From positions 23,314,001-23,378,000 of the forward strand of contig CM060733.1 of assembly GCA_030704615.1 (NCBI GenBank): a stretch of DNA of 64,000 nt. Reading direction: 5' to 3'. Under the pieces are notes generated by a model, which did no database searches, was not told where the DNA came from, and was given only the letters and a program-made list of their open reading frames with translations. Position 1 is the first letter of the stretch. The number at the start of each line of letters is the position of its first letter. The translations under genes were made by a program, and so were the position numbers. Of the stretch, positions 21,915 through 33,242 are shown piece by piece. The DNA is from Takakia lepidozioides. Lineage: Eukaryota; Streptophyta; Takakiopsida; Takakiales; Takakiaceae.

Positions 21915-24267
21915 CGCTGCGCCCTTCTTGCCCCACACCGGAGGTGTTGCAAAATCCCTGCAGCCAGGCTCGCCTCTTTGAGTAAGACGCCTTCAACACT
22001 GAGCCTCTCTTCGTTAGATGACTTGCAGACCCAATTAGGGTTACGCCACACTTTTCCCCCTGAATTTAGGTTCAAAGCCTTTCATTGAACCATCATATCA
22101 ATTACACATTCATTCCTTTGAAACAGGAAACAGGACAGTCATGTAAGCCCCATCAGCTGTGGCCTGCTAATGCAGCAGCCATGGAAGAGATCAACAGAAC
22201 CCAAATAGATTGTAGCTCTATTTTGAATCCTTGGGACAAGAGCTTGCTTTCAGCACCTGATGCCTCTAGTTTTCAAAAGAATGGTTTTCCTCTTTCACAG
22301 GGGGATAACTTCACAGGGCAAGTGAGGTAAAGAAAACTTCTACTTCTAAAGAACACCGGTGCTTGGACAGAAAACTCTTGGGATCAGTATGTTTCCAGCA
22401 GTGAGTTCCAGTCTTCATGATCAAAGGTGCCAGGCTCTTAACATGACTGGTGCTTTGACAAGATGTTTACACCTGAGTACAAAGAATCCAGTCGTGAAGA
22501 GTTGAAGATTTAAAGTAGATTTGGTGCAGAGTTGTGAATACCAGCATAACCTCTGGTGGTTCCAAGAGTTCTTGAAACATATTTACATAAATGACCAACT
22601 TTAACATCCATGGTTGCGCAGAAATCCGAGTAACATATTTCTCATGTACAATTGGGTAGTGATCATGACATGATTTGTGTTTTCTTAGATTGAGGGCTAA
22701 GTTATTGGAGATTGATCCAAAACTTGGACCGCCCTTCTCACTACACTCAGCATCGTAAGCTCCCCCTGCCACCCACTATTATAGTCCCAGAGATTCCCTT
22801 CATGGCATCCACACTAGTAAACCATGAGTGAACTAATCATAAGGATTTCATAAGGAAAATAACGTAAGAATGGACTCTGCTCAACTTCAGGCATGTAAAC
22901 CTCCATACATCAGCACACTGAAATTTTGGTGCCACTTTAGATATGCAATCCCCAACCCTGTTTGCTCTTGAGGTATCAGACTCACTCTTTGCACAGATTA
23001 TGCTACATTACACAATCACTAACAGTGCACAGTGATCCTACAGTTAGAAGTGAATATAGAATGATCATAGATGTCTAAGATCCAGTGACAGAACAGAGTT
23101 TGCAGATTACCCTTATGTGTCAACAAAAAATATGGTGAAGGTTTGAAATTACTCCTCAAACTTGATAGTCTACTGATTTTGCCATGGGTGATTACACTTC
23201 TGTACTCCTGCTTGGGAGCCCCTTCACTTAAAATCATAACTGCGAGGAAAGAACTGAAATTGGGACGGACTACATCAATGCAAACTCTGTACTTACAAAT
23301 GAACTTTTCTCACCAAACATCGCTGGCCAAAAACTATATTCGCGCCAACTGGAAAATCTTTCAGTCTACAACAATCAACAGGTTGGGTCAGAATAGCAGC
23401 TCAAACTCTTTCGATGCACTGATGTTGAAATAGATGGTGAAATCTATGGTGCACACACATGAATTCACACGAGTTTGGAATAGAGACTTTACTGTACCAA
23501 AACTTGTTTGTCCATGGTACCGAGTGAATCTAGATACCCAGACTAGCACATATACAGTTTCTTTCCAAGAATATATGCGAACATTTATTAGGAAAAAATT
23601 ACCACCAAAGGAATAAGCATTGGAAGGGAAGTGGCCAATGACATGGGTGGCACTCTGTCACTTTCTAACCTGCTCTCACTATTTTGAGCCAAGCCTGTGA
23701 TTGTGATGATAGAAGACTGTAAACCAACTCTTTACCAGGTTCTACAATCATAATATAACACTCTACAGCTGTAGGATCCAATTCACAGGTGAATATCAGT
23801 TTAACTTCCCAAACAATATGGAGACGATAGACTGAGCGTAGAAAGCAATAGGAGCTGGGAGATAAACTGGGGATGGTTGGCGCTGATAGCAAGCAGGGAT
23901 CGATAGGTCATGTGAAATGATGCATCATATGACCAGAAACTGAGATTTGCTGGATGCTGGAACTCAAGTTCCCAAATCTGTAGACCTGTACATCTTTGTA
24001 ACTGTAAATCTTGCAGACAGCAGATACCATCTCTAGGGCATTTTCTTCCACTAAACCCAGAGTCAGCCCTCCTGCTTTGGTTCAGTGAAAGTGAAGCACA
24101 CTTACAGGACCTACTGATGCCCGCTGACTCAAGCGGCCATGCCCACGGAATTAGGGTGCAAAAGTAGGGGACAGGAAATTGCACCCACTCTCTCTCTCTC
24201 TCTTTCTCCTCATTCCTTCTCAAGCCACAATGAACAGTCCCCCAATAGGCACTAGTCTTATCACTTT
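21915..24267. other. LSM8 upstream region and intergenic DNA
   Basis: The LSM8 5' flank lies at 21915-22100. The remainder is AT-rich with several short open frames of no recognisable family. A (CT)n microsatellite occurs at about 24189-24206, in the likely 3' UTR of the next gene. Confidence 0.4.
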
Positions 24268-25815
24268 TCACAGCTTGAGGCGATCACTGGGATAGATAAG
24301 ATCTGGGTTGGCGATTCCAGGATTGCTTTGGACCAGTTCCTGCCAACTAGATTTCCCGGCACGTCGGGAGATGAGGGACAAAGTATCCCCCTCTTTAACC
24401 TGGTACACTGGTGAGTTCGCCCTGATGCTTATTGCCACCAATGTGCCTACAAACACCACGACTCCTGCTACCACTGGCAACCATGGCAGGCCTCGCTTCC
24501 TGCCCCTCTCTTTATTCAACTTATCTTCTGGAGCCTTGCTTTGCTGCAATCTGTTCTGCGCATCTCTTCCTGAAGTCGTCTTTCTCTGTTCACTAACAGG
24601 AGCAGAGACTGTGCCTTGAGGTTCCCTTCCAAATGTTGTTCTAGGTGGGTCAGAGAGAGGTGTATAAATTTTGGAGGGTTTCCCGGCCGTGGCGGATCTT
24701 GTGCTTCTAGGCTCCTCTCTTGATGAAGATTTCGCCTTTTCATTCGGAGCCATAGGGATGCTTGAAGGTTCACTGACAAAGTCACGGCTCTTATCCAACT
24801 TGTCCTGCATCCTCCCAAGTTCCACCACAGCACTTTCAGGTTCGACAGTTGCCGCCTTTTCACTCTCTTCGGGAAGATTCACAGAGACCCCAGGGGGCTT
24901 GATTGGAGGACCCCCCAGCAAACCATTAACAACTTCAGCATTCTGTGCCCCATTTTGTGTCCCATTTCTCGCCAGACCTGTGCCTTGAGGCTGGGTTGCC
25001 GACGTGTGCACGGTCGCTTCAGGACTATGCGTGGAATTATCGGAAGGCTTACTGGGAGTGTCTTTATCACTAACAGGCCCGTCCCCAGATGCCTGCAAGC
25101 CATTGAGTACATCAGTATCGACTGCCTCGTCTTGTGGCCTCCCACTTTCTGGGACTGCACTTGCAAGCTGAGTTTCTGATGCCTCTTTACGCAGTTCAGC
25201 TATACTTGATGATGTCTCCTTACCCAGTTCCGCTAGATTCGTGTAAGACTTGGAAGAAGGCTTGCTGGCAGACTGTAGCAGGGACTCACGGAGACCACCG
25301 ACTAATTCATGAGGCATGGCATGCTTGTGCGTGGGCGTTGCCAGTGTGTGAGTAACATCATCAAAATCAGGTACTGGAAGCTGTTGCGCCCGAGCTTTTT
25401 TGGACAGCCGACGAATGCATACACATACTCTTCGTATATCCTTCTTTTCCACCGCATCAGGAGGAGTCAGAAGGTCCACGTCCCTCAAACCTACGTCCTT
25501 GCAAACCTTCAAAAAGGCCTCAATATTTGTGTACGGTACGTACCTGCTGCCTATCTTGCCTCTTATTCCAATGTCGGGAGATACAAGCTTTGGAGACGCT
25601 GTTTCATCGCCAAGTCTCCTCCGCATTAGCTCTTTCATGAGCTGTGCGACTCGATACAAAATGGCGCCATCCGCAAGCAAATCCACAAGACTGGCTCGCG
25701 AATCCATCATCTTTTCCCCAAGCGTGGCCTCCAACCATGTCCTAGCTTGCTTCTGAAGAAACTCATCATCTGAGTCTCTGAAGGACATGCTCGGCGACAG
25801 CCCTGTTTCAGCCAT
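24268..25815 (-). CDS. Calponin-homology-like domain / transmembrane / LysM protein
   Basis: A single uninterrupted frame of 515 residues. Residues about 17-142 look like a calponin-homology fold: FLQKQARTWLEATLGEKM, LADGAILYRVAQLM, then NIEAFLKVCKDVGL and KKDIRRVCVCIRRLSKKA. This pattern is close to the CH domain of plant kinesin-14 proteins. Residues 150-435 are a low-complexity Ser/Thr/Pro/Glu linker. A basic patch (ERGRKRG) precedes one hydrophobic segment (LPWLPVVAGVVVFVGTLVAI, about 443-464). A C-terminal LysM domain follows (YQVKEGDTLSLISRRAG to NPDLIYPSDRLKL, about 470-515). There is no N-terminal signal peptide, so the protein should be tail-anchored, with CH in the cytosol and LysM across the membrane, either extracellular or in an organelle lumen. 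CH domains bind actin or microtubules and LysM binds GlcNAc polymers; a linker role is inference. No named family is recalled with certainty. Confidence 0.85.
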   Translation of the reverse strand: MAETGLSPSMSFRDSDDEFLQKQARTWLEATLGEKMMDSRASLVDLLADGAILYRVAQLMKELMRRRLGDETASPKLVSPDIGIRGKIGSRYVPYTNIEAFLKVCKDVGLRDVDLLTPPDAVEKKDIRRVCVCIRRLSKKARAQQLPVPDFDDVTHTLATPTHKHAMPHELVGGLRESLLQSASKPSSKSYTNLAELGKETSSSIAELRKEASETQLASAVPESGRPQDEAVDTDVLNGLQASGDGPVSDKDTPSKPSDNSTHSPEATVHTSATQPQGTGLARNGTQNGAQNAEVVNGLLGGPPIKPPGVSVNLPEESEKAATVEPESAVVELGRMQDKLDKSRDFVSEPSSIPMAPNEKAKSSSREEPRSTRSATAGKPSKIYTPLSDPPRTTFGREPQGTVSAPVSEQRKTTSGRDAQNRLQQSKAPEDKLNKERGRKRGLPWLPVVAGVVVFVGTLVAISIRANSPVYQVKEGDTLSLISRRAGKSSWQELVQSNPGIANPDLIYPSDRLKL

Positions 25816-26447
25816 CCTGGCCTCCCCCTCTCTTTTCCACAGCAGCTACACACCTACTCAAGAAACCTCTGAACGCATTTTTTGGTACCTGAAGGCCCCC
25901 CTGTACCCCTTCTTTGACAGCCAAACCAAGTGCCTCAAACACAGTAGAACCTCGAATCAAGCTCACCGTGCCTGCTCGTCCCCAAATACCCTCAGACCTT
26001 CACACAACACTCCACCGGTATACTCGTACACTCTTCAACACTCCCTTCACTCCTTTCACAAAATCTGCACAAAAATGCAGCTGCTGCTCCTCTCACCTCA
26101 GCCTAACCGCCTGAACGTCAATGAAGCTGCAAGCAGAGCCCTAGAAGCAGAGCGAGCGAGGTTGCATAGCGGCCTGCAACAACACAAGCTGTTGACCACA
26201 AAAGGCAAATCCAATCCCGAGGAAGCTCCAGAGTGTGTGTGTCAGCGCAGAGCTATCAGGAGCGGGAGCAGCCCCTGTGCGACGGCGATGGCCCACCTTG
26301 CTCTGCTCTCCACTCCATCCCCGCCCGGGCAAGCCAGCACCAATAGAAACCCCGCTCTCGCCCTTCCCGCGCTTCAATACTTCCACTCTCTTGGACCTCC
26401 ATGCGGACAAACTACAGTACAATATAGATTATCCTGCAACGAAACTG
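25816..26447. other. Upstream region of the CH-LysM gene
   Basis: C-rich, pyrimidine-rich sequence immediately upstream of the minus-strand start, compatible with a 5' UTR and promoter. No TATA element can be placed confidently. Plus-strand open frames here have no recognisable domain. Confidence 0.4.
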
Positions 26448-26640
26448 GCACCAGTCGGTAGATCAGTTGGATGGAGCACTGAGTGCCACTCAGGTGGTTC
26501 TGGGATCAAATCCTTCTAACCGCTGGGCGCCTCATGGCGAGCTTACTATGAAGGAGGTTATTTTCTCCTCTCACTGTAATTAAGGGGCCTGATTTATGGG
26601 CGATCGCTCCCAGGTCTGTTTCCCTTTAAAATTTAAAATT
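26448..26640 (+). mobile_element. tRNA-derived SINE
   Basis: The head GGTAGATCAGTTGGATGGAG followed by the B-box GGTTCTGGGATCAAATCC has tRNA promoter layout. The 3' body ends in an A/T-rich stretch (TTTAAAATTTAAAATTTATA). Its body differs from the 14.3-kb SINE, so it is a second family. A similar body (ATTAAAGGGG, then CCTCCTCTGTAAGGAGG) occurs at 48.9 kb. Confidence 0.6.
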
Positions 26641-26888
26641 TATAAAGATAAAAAACAAAAAAAACAAAACCGTGCAACCTGATGTACTTTCACGGAATTC
26701 AGGCAGCGTGGCCGGGCCCATACCAAATCCTTCTTATTACCTCGGATTGATTTTAAATACATCGGAATGCAAAGAGGTTGTCCAAAAGCAGAGAGTGAGT
26801 AGGCTAGTGAGTAAGGGGCCAGGTTGGAAAGGGGGGTGTGTGGGGATTAGAGAGTGGTCCAGGAATTATGAAGCGGGAGTTATAGTAA

Positions 26889-26905
26889 GGCCCCGGCCGC
26901 ACCTG
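26889..26905 (+). repeat. Harbinger left terminal inverted repeat
   Basis: GGCCCCGGCCGCACCTG, preceded by TAA. It matches the right end without mismatch over 17 bp. A GC-rich subterminal zone continues to about 27020. Confidence 0.93.
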
Positions 26906-27434
26906 GCTGCTAAGCTAGGTACCAGCCGTTAACGGCGTGGTGACGGCCGCACTTGCCCGTTACAACCCCCGCTAGTTAGCGGGCTCCTAGCTGCTGTTAA
27001 AGCTGACGGGGTTCTTCCGAAATTTAGCACGTCCTCCCCCAAGGTGGTAAATCGCGGTCACCGACTAAAAATCGGGCAGTCGGTCTTGCGCGCAACAGAG
27101 GTATGCAGCGACTCCCCTTCCCTGCGATCTCTCCCTTTCTCCGTCCCTGCCCCTCTTCCCTCTCTCTCTGCCTCCCTCTCTGCCTCCCTCTCTTTCATCA
27201 TCTCTCGCAATCCATCTCCTTCTATTCTTGTTCTTTCTTGTTTTTTGTTTTTGTTTTTGGTTGTTTGTGTATTCATGGGGTGGGTGACTGCACAGCAAGG
27301 AGCGCGGAGCGGGCGCGAGCAAGTCACCGGCGACCGCAGCTCAGTCAATGCAACCGTTCGCAATTCAGTGAGTGCCATTTACATAGTGCTTTGTGCTTTC
27401 CACATGGAGTGCTTTGTGGCTGGTGCAATGGGTT

Positions 27435-27995
27435 TAGGGGGTACAGGCACAATTCCCTTGATAGAATTGAAGAGAGTGTCTCTTTGGTGAGAGAACCCCG
27501 GACAGTGTATCAGAAAATGAATACTGTCTTCAGATTGCCCACACAACGGACAATTGCATTCTCTCTTTCCTCTCTGCTTCTGTTTGTTGTTCAAAGATAG
27601 GCTTCCTGCCCTGAGTTTAAATTTCAGTCTAGTGCCGAGAGTGGGTAGACCCTTGAGGTCATCCAAGATGTCCACCCCCATGTCACTGACTGGAAACAAG
27701 TTCAGGGAAGTTCTCTGCCTAACTTCATTTTCATCAGACAATCTCATGGCAACAGACATGGCTTCGGACACTACAGCCTCTAAGTCAGATTTATCCAGCA
27801 GGGTCAAGGCTTGCGGATCCAGGTCCAGGTCCTTGAGAATCTCTTCTACTCTCTTCTGCCAGGACTTAGCCTGTTTGACAGGGCGGTCCTGTTTCCAAGA
27901 TATGGAGTCGATTAACTTAGGATATCTGGTGTTGGGCATATGCTGCAGCTGACCCCACCATCTGACCTTGAATTCATCTAGTCGGGAGCTTAAGA
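27435..27995 (-). pseudogene. LINE ORF2 C-terminal fragment (copy 1)
   Basis: Encodes the post-RT part of a non-LTR retrotransposon protein, including FKVRWWGQLQHMPNTRYPKL and the zinc-knuckle-like [19 protein letters not shown]. It is nearly identical to the copies at 28.6-29.8 and 55.8-56.4 kb. It is truncated at both ends: its 3' side stops within the motif reading IKGIVPVP. It is nested in the Harbinger element. Ribosomal-looking frames on the opposite strand are shadows. Confidence 0.85.
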
Positions 27996-28002
27996 GGTGC
28001 AA

Positions 28003-28582
28003 GCATTATGAGCTCCCTCATCAATGTAGAGGGCTAGTTACCACAGATGTGATACGCAGTGATGTGGTCCTTTTCTGCAGTGCAGGGCCACAAATTGCCA
28101 GAAGATTTGAGCTGGGAAAAGACACATGTATTCATTGATCATCCCCTGCAAGTTTTGGCATAGTCCCCACAGGGTGTCAACCCCATTGGAGCCAGTTTGT
28201 AGCTACCAGGATCTGGAATTGCAGCCCGCCAAAGATATGGTGCTCGCACATCCAACAATGATCGGGATCCAGGGATTTAGAACTAAGGTGAAAAGCCAAT
28301 AGACATGATGTTGATTCCAGACATTGCTCTGGGCCCAATCCAACACAGATGCCACACGTGTGGCTGTGATTGCACTGCCTGACACACACTGCTTGAGAAA
28401 GGGCAGGGAAGAGCAGAGAGAGATAGCTCAACTGTAGACTTGATGGGAGGATACAACCCAGCATCCAGACCCAGGAGGGCCACAGCTTTCAGCATTGTCT
28501 CCAGCTTATATTAGTGAAGAAGTGTGTCGATGTTTGATTCTTTCAAAGACCTCTCCTTGAGCAGAGAACCAATTCCAATACA
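28003..28582. other. Spacer between two LINE copies
   Basis: Unassigned sequence between the nested LINE fragments. Minus-strand frames around 28177-28495 are short and unrecognised. It may be original Harbinger interior or another decayed insert. Confidence 0.35.
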
Positions 28583-29791
28583 TCAGAGCATATTTACCTC
28601 CCAAAGACCAGACCTGAGGCTCTTTTTCCAGATATCCTCTAGAAAACCCTTCACACAAGCATCAATCTGCTGTGTGTGATTTGCCCAAAAACTAGGCCTC
28701 AGGAGGGCCTGGGCCTTTGGCTCAGCCTCGAGATTTTCAAAGTTGGTAAACAGGGGTACAGGCACAATTCCCTTGATAGAATTGAAGAGAGCGTCTCTTT
28801 GGTGAGAGAACCCCGGACAGTGTATCAGAAAATGAATACTGTCTTCAGATTGCCCACACAGCGGACAATTGCACTCTCCCTTTCCTCTCTGCTTCTGTTT
28901 GTTATTCAAAGGTAGGCTTCCTGCCCTGAGTTTAAATTTCAGTCTAGTGCCGAGAGTGGGTAGACCCTTGAGGTCATCCAAGATGTCCACCCCTATGTCA
29001 CTGACTGGAAACAAGTTCAGGGAAGTTCTCTGCCTAATTTCATTTTCATCAGACAATCTCATGGCAACAGACATGGCTTCTGACACTACAGCCTCTAAGT
29101 CAGATTTATCCAGCAGGGTCAAGACTTGCGGATCCAGGTCCAGGTCCTTGAGAATCTTTTCTACTCTCTTCTGCCAGGACTTGACAGGGCGGTCCTGTTT
29201 CCAAGATATAGAGTCGATTAACTTAGGATATCTGGTGTTGGGCATATGTTGCAGCTGACCCCACCATCTGACCTTGAATTCATCTCGTCGGGAGCTTAAG
29301 GATTCTCCTCTGTCGTTGAATGCTACCACTGCACATTTGCTGACATTAGCCTCTAGCCCCCAAAGATCAAAGTATCTCTTCGCACAATCAATCAACTCCT
29401 GGAGATTGGTTGGAGTCTCCCCTATGCCTGCAAAGTCATCCGCAAACATAAGGGCTGGTATGGTGGTATCACCCACCCTTAACCCAAATCCTTCACTTTC
29501 CACATCCTCGAGGAGTTGATTGATGAAAACATTGAAGAGCAGAGGGGAGAGAGTACATCCTTGAGCTACACCTTGGTCTATGTCAAAGAAGTTGGACTTA
29601 TGTCCGTTAACAGTGACACAGCTTTTGGTGTGAGCATACAAGTTGTGGACAACTCTCCACATCTTTCCCTTGATCCCACAAGACCAGAGGCGGAACCATA
29701 GGCCATCTCTCCACACTGTGTCATAAGCCTTTTTGACATCCAGGAAAAAAACACATGAGTGTAAAAGAAACAGATGAGATGCATACATCAA
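28583..29791 (-). pseudogene. LINE reverse transcriptase fragment (copy 2)
   Basis: A 402-codon open frame beginning inside the reverse transcriptase. Motif A is FLDVKKAYDTVWRDGLWFRL, motif B is GVAQGCTLSPLLFNVFINQL and motif C is FADD. After motif C the frame jumps quickly to FKVRWWGQLQ, suggesting an internal deletion. The C-terminal [19 protein letters not shown] knuckle follows. The endonuclease, the N-terminal half of RT and ORF1 are absent, so the copy is 5'-truncated, as usual for LINEs. It lies in the Harbinger element beside copy 1 in the same orientation. Differences between the copies are few, so both are fairly young. Confidence 0.92.
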
Positions 29792-30630
29792 TTGGTCCTG
29801 GCCATACTGCCTCCTTTAAGTCATTGGGCCTACTGGAACAAACCCTCCAGAAGCTGTCATGGGTTTTTGACCCATAACAAAGCCCGAAATGGCCATAGCA
29901 ATAGCAGAGGCAGCCACTAACTACCAAGGATTCGGTCACAGTTGCCATAAGGGCTGGTGCAGCACCATAGCAGGAAGCTTGATGTTGACACCTAGAAAGA
30001 GACACATTAGACAAACATGCAACCACAGAGAGGGATTTATCTCTACCACCAGGCTGAGCTCTAGCCTGAAATCTCTATAGAACTTATGCAATCAACAACT
30101 ATTGGGTTGGGTTACATGGGAGTTAATAGTTGATGTAGGACTGGTGTGAAGATTATGTAGAAATGATGAGGCTCATTACAGCACCACTACTCTAGAACCC
30201 ATAATTTTCCACTCCCTGTCTCCAAGCAGTTGCAGGTTTGGCTTCTTAGGAGAATTTGGAATCTTTCAGCCTAATGCTCTTCAGGATTTCTATGGCATTA
30301 GTCTCATATTACACCAGGGCCACTCCACTAGCCACGACCCCAAAAACCAGTAAAGTTGATCTAGGGTCTCGCCCCTTCTTTTGTAGGACAGGGCAGAGGA
30401 TGGAGTGGAAGGCCGAGATGTCTAAAGTATTGGTGTGTTCTTGCTATGAAGTGCATTGAAGGTGGTGTAGTGGATAGATGTAGAGGTTGGTTAACAATTC
30501 TTTCCAGTGCATGAAGGTTGGAACTTCCTTGAATGAGCTGTCTGGCTGCAGGAATGCTGGAGGAGCTCCAGGAGCATGTGGAGTCCATTGGCATGGCAAA
30601 TGGTATACATGATTAAGTTTCCAAGGCCTC
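29792..30630. other. Harbinger interior without recognised gene
   Basis: Between the LINE copy and the Myb-like gene I see only short frames. The right part should contain the promoter of the plus-strand Myb-like gene. Confidence 0.4.
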
Positions 30631-30718
30631 TTTGGCTCACGGTCTTTTGAACATCTATGTGAGGAGTATATGTTTGGAAGCTGAAAGTGGGGGGTTGGGG
30701 GGCGCAACAAAGTCCACC

Positions 30719-31702
30719 ATGTCTGCATCCACAACATCTAACAGCACCGGCAGTGGCCATGTGAGCTCCAAAAAGCGAGCCAGAGACAAGAACTGGACGG
30801 CTATGGAGGTACATGTGTTAGTTGTCGCAAAGCGCCATGAGTGGGAGGCTTGGAAGGCCTCCAATGCGCGTGGCAACATGATGTGCGACAAGGTAAAATG
30901 GGAGAGGGTAGTTGAAGTGTTGGAATCGCAGGGTGTGAGCGGGCGGGACGTTGCTGGGTGCACCACCAAGTGGCAGCATTTGTGCAAGCAGTACAAAGAC
31001 ATCCGGGGGCACCAACTCAATGCCACCGGCAACCAGGACTACTTCACAATGAGTTCTGATGAGCGCGTGGCGTTGGGACTTCCGAAGTCCTTTGCCAGGG
31101 ACCTCTTTGAGGACATGAACTTCCTGGCTGAGCGTGCGTGCAACGCTCCCAAACTGACATCAGTGAGCTTGAGGATAACACCAATTGTTGCTCCTTTGCC
31201 CCCTGTAGACATAGATACATCGTTGCCTCATATGGAAGAGGAAGTACTACCCTATGCTAATAATGAGGCTGCACCTGCTCTACCATCATTGGATGGGGTG
31301 GCCCATGTGCGGGTAGAGCATGATGAGGCGCCGATTCTTGCACGGGGTCGGCCTCCAGTGATGGGCCGGGAGAGGTATACCAACACCTCTCCCACACCCT
31401 TTACCAATTCGACAGGTAAGAAAAAGAAGGGAAGCACAACCAGTGCCGATCTACTCAAGGCCTTCAAGGAAGGGAATGAAGGTTTGTTAAAAAATATGGA
31501 GGAGGATAGGAAGGAGAGAATGGACAGGTTTGCCAAATCTTTTCAACTTCAAGATGACATCTTTAAATTTGAGGTTGAAAAAGCTAGAGCAACCTTAGCT
31601 ACAGAGCAGGCAGCTTCAGGTAACCAGCGCACCATGGTGTCGCATTTTGGAAAGCTCGTTGAGCATTTTGGAAAGCTAGTTGAGAAGAAAGATGACGCCT
31701 AG
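30719..31702 (+). CDS. Harbinger-encoded Myb/SANT-like (trihelix) DNA-binding protein
   Basis: 327 residues from MSASTTSNSTG; an in-frame ATG at 30632 would add 29 residues. After a basic Ser-rich start (KKRARDK) comes a trihelix/Myb-like domain at about residues 24-100: NWTAMEVHVLVVAKRHEWEA, VKWERVVEVLESQGVSGRDV, and the third-helix pattern GCTTKWQHLCKQYKDIRGHQ. The C-terminal half has a charged coiled-coil segment (LLKNMEEDRKERMDRFAKSF) and a duplicated HFGKLVE motif. PIF/Harbinger elements encode such a protein beside the transposase, where it helps nuclear import and binding to the transposon ends. Here it is open and convergent with the transposase. A co-opted host trihelix factor is the alternative, but the position inside the TIRs argues for the transposon role. 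Confidence 0.85.
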   Translation: MSASTTSNSTGSGHVSSKKRARDKNWTAMEVHVLVVAKRHEWEAWKASNARGNMMCDKVKWERVVEVLESQGVSGRDVAGCTTKWQHLCKQYKDIRGHQLNATGNQDYFTMSSDERVALGLPKSFARDLFEDMNFLAERACNAPKLTSVSLRITPIVAPLPPVDIDTSLPHMEEEVLPYANNEAAPALPSLDGVAHVRVEHDEAPILARGRPPVMGRERYTNTSPTPFTNSTGKKKKGSTTSADLLKAFKEGNEGLLKNMEEDRKERMDRFAKSFQLQDDIFKFEVEKARATLATEQAASGNQRTMVSHFGKLVEHFGKLVEKKDDA

Positions 31703-31923
31703 GGATATAGGGGATGACGCCTAGAAAGATACAGAATATGCAATCAAAGAACAGAACAAGCTGCATGTGACATATTCAAGTTGCTCTGTTTGTTTAAAGA
31801 GACAACTCTGACATTTTTGACAGATGTTTTTGTATCTCATACTTGTATTCATGCAACTGTACTTTGAAGTACTGGACCTGACTGCTATGTTTCCTCATTA
31901 GACCCTTTTGCAGTGGCTGTGGG

Positions 31924-32223
31924 TTGTGTATTGTGCCAGACGCTCCACTTAATACATGCCACCAACATGCGCGTGCAAAATGTGGTGGCGGGACTAAAAG
32001 TAAGCTCGCTTCGTGGAGGGTTATTTGGAATGATGTATGGCGTAAGGATAGGGCTGCAAAGATTATTGGATTTCCTTGGAGACTGGTTAATAGAATCCTT
32101 CCAGTTACCCACCTCTCATCTGACTCCCTTTCTACCTGCCAATTCTGCTCAGTGCTAACTAATGAAACGCTGGAGCACTTGTTTGTTTCCTGCCCAATCT
32201 GCTCTTGCAGGCGAGGAGCCTGA
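31924..32223 (+). pseudogene. LINE zinc-knuckle (zf-RVT-like) fragment
   Basis: The plus frame contains WRVIWNDVWRKDRAAKIIGF, then CQFCSVLTNETLEHLFVSCP. This is the CxxC...HxxxxC arrangement of the zf-RVT region at the end of plant LINE ORF2 proteins. It is unrelated in detail to the 28-kb LINE copies and opposite in orientation. No reverse transcriptase core accompanies it. Confidence 0.65.
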
Positions 32224-32559
32224 GGTCAACTGGCGCCACAAGCGCAGCTGTACTAGGAAGGCTAGAGCAAAAACCCACCTCTCTTTTGAGCCTAACTTAG
32301 CATGAAAGTGTAGTGCTCCCTCGCTCGGTTTCTATTAGGATGCTCTCCTGAACGCTGGTTCTACCCAGGCAGTGGCTCTCCTCGCAGCTTCTTTCAGGAT
32401 CTCCCCCTGAGCTCTGGTTCGGAGCAGTGCCTCTTCTGGTGGTCTCTATGGCTTCCCCCGCATGGTTATTTTTTCTTTGCTTGTCCTCTTTTCAAACTAT
32501 CAGTGAAGTTATGAGGGCCTGTCCACTGTTTCTTTTTAAAAGGACCCATACGATAAGTA

Positions 32560-33080
32560 GGTTCTCTCCCTTTCGTTGGCTTGGACCAGAAGTCACTAGG
32601 GAACTTTACATTCGGGTTCCACCTGAGATGCCATGCCACAGGGAGCTTATCAAGTGACAGTTCCGTGACACAAGCTAAGCTTGAAGTGTCCCATCAAAGT
32701 TCAAACTGTCAGAGGGGTCTGGGTGAAGAATCAAGTTATATCTACCACCATCACTGTAGTGCGTGGCATAACCTTGCCCAATTGTACAACATCATTTCAC
32801 TGCACAATTCATGGTGTTGCTTGGAATACAAATTGTACAGAGCACAGCATTTACTACTTCTCAAGACAGGAGTTGTTCATGCCTGCAGACAGCTCTCTAA
32901 GGATGGACAATCCACCCTTCACAGAAATTCCACACCTGGAGGCAAACTCTAGCAAGTTGTACAAGGAGACAATCAAAACTCCATCCAACAGCTCCACTCA
33001 ACGAATCCCTACATCACCTTTACTAGCAATAAATCCTCACATTGATGAAGAGGCTGGTCCTTCAGTCTAGGCAGACCTGG
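32560..33080 (+). other. Unassigned coding-like relic
   Basis: Two overlapping plus frames (to 32657 and 32681-33070) read like protein (LYIRVPPEMPCHRELI; VISTTITVVRGITLPNCTTS), with a shift or stop between them. I do not recognise the family. It may be a decayed retroelement or a second captured host fragment. Confidence 0.35.
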
Positions 33081-33242
33081 AGGAAAATAAATTATTCAAT
33101 TACATCAAAGAAATGTCATCCTTAAATGACACCCTGACAAAAGGGTCTCATTCAGTGGGAAGCTCTCAATCAAAATTACCATAAGTGCGCGCAGAGCAAC
33201 CTAGGCACAAAACTAGACCCAAGTCTACAAAACTGGCTGATC

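Noticed and set aside
27554-27952. Plus-strand open frame over LINE copy 1 (also 28869-29258 and 56079-56498)
   Set aside because: These are the antisense shadow of the LINE ORF and recur with every copy; they have no independent domain.
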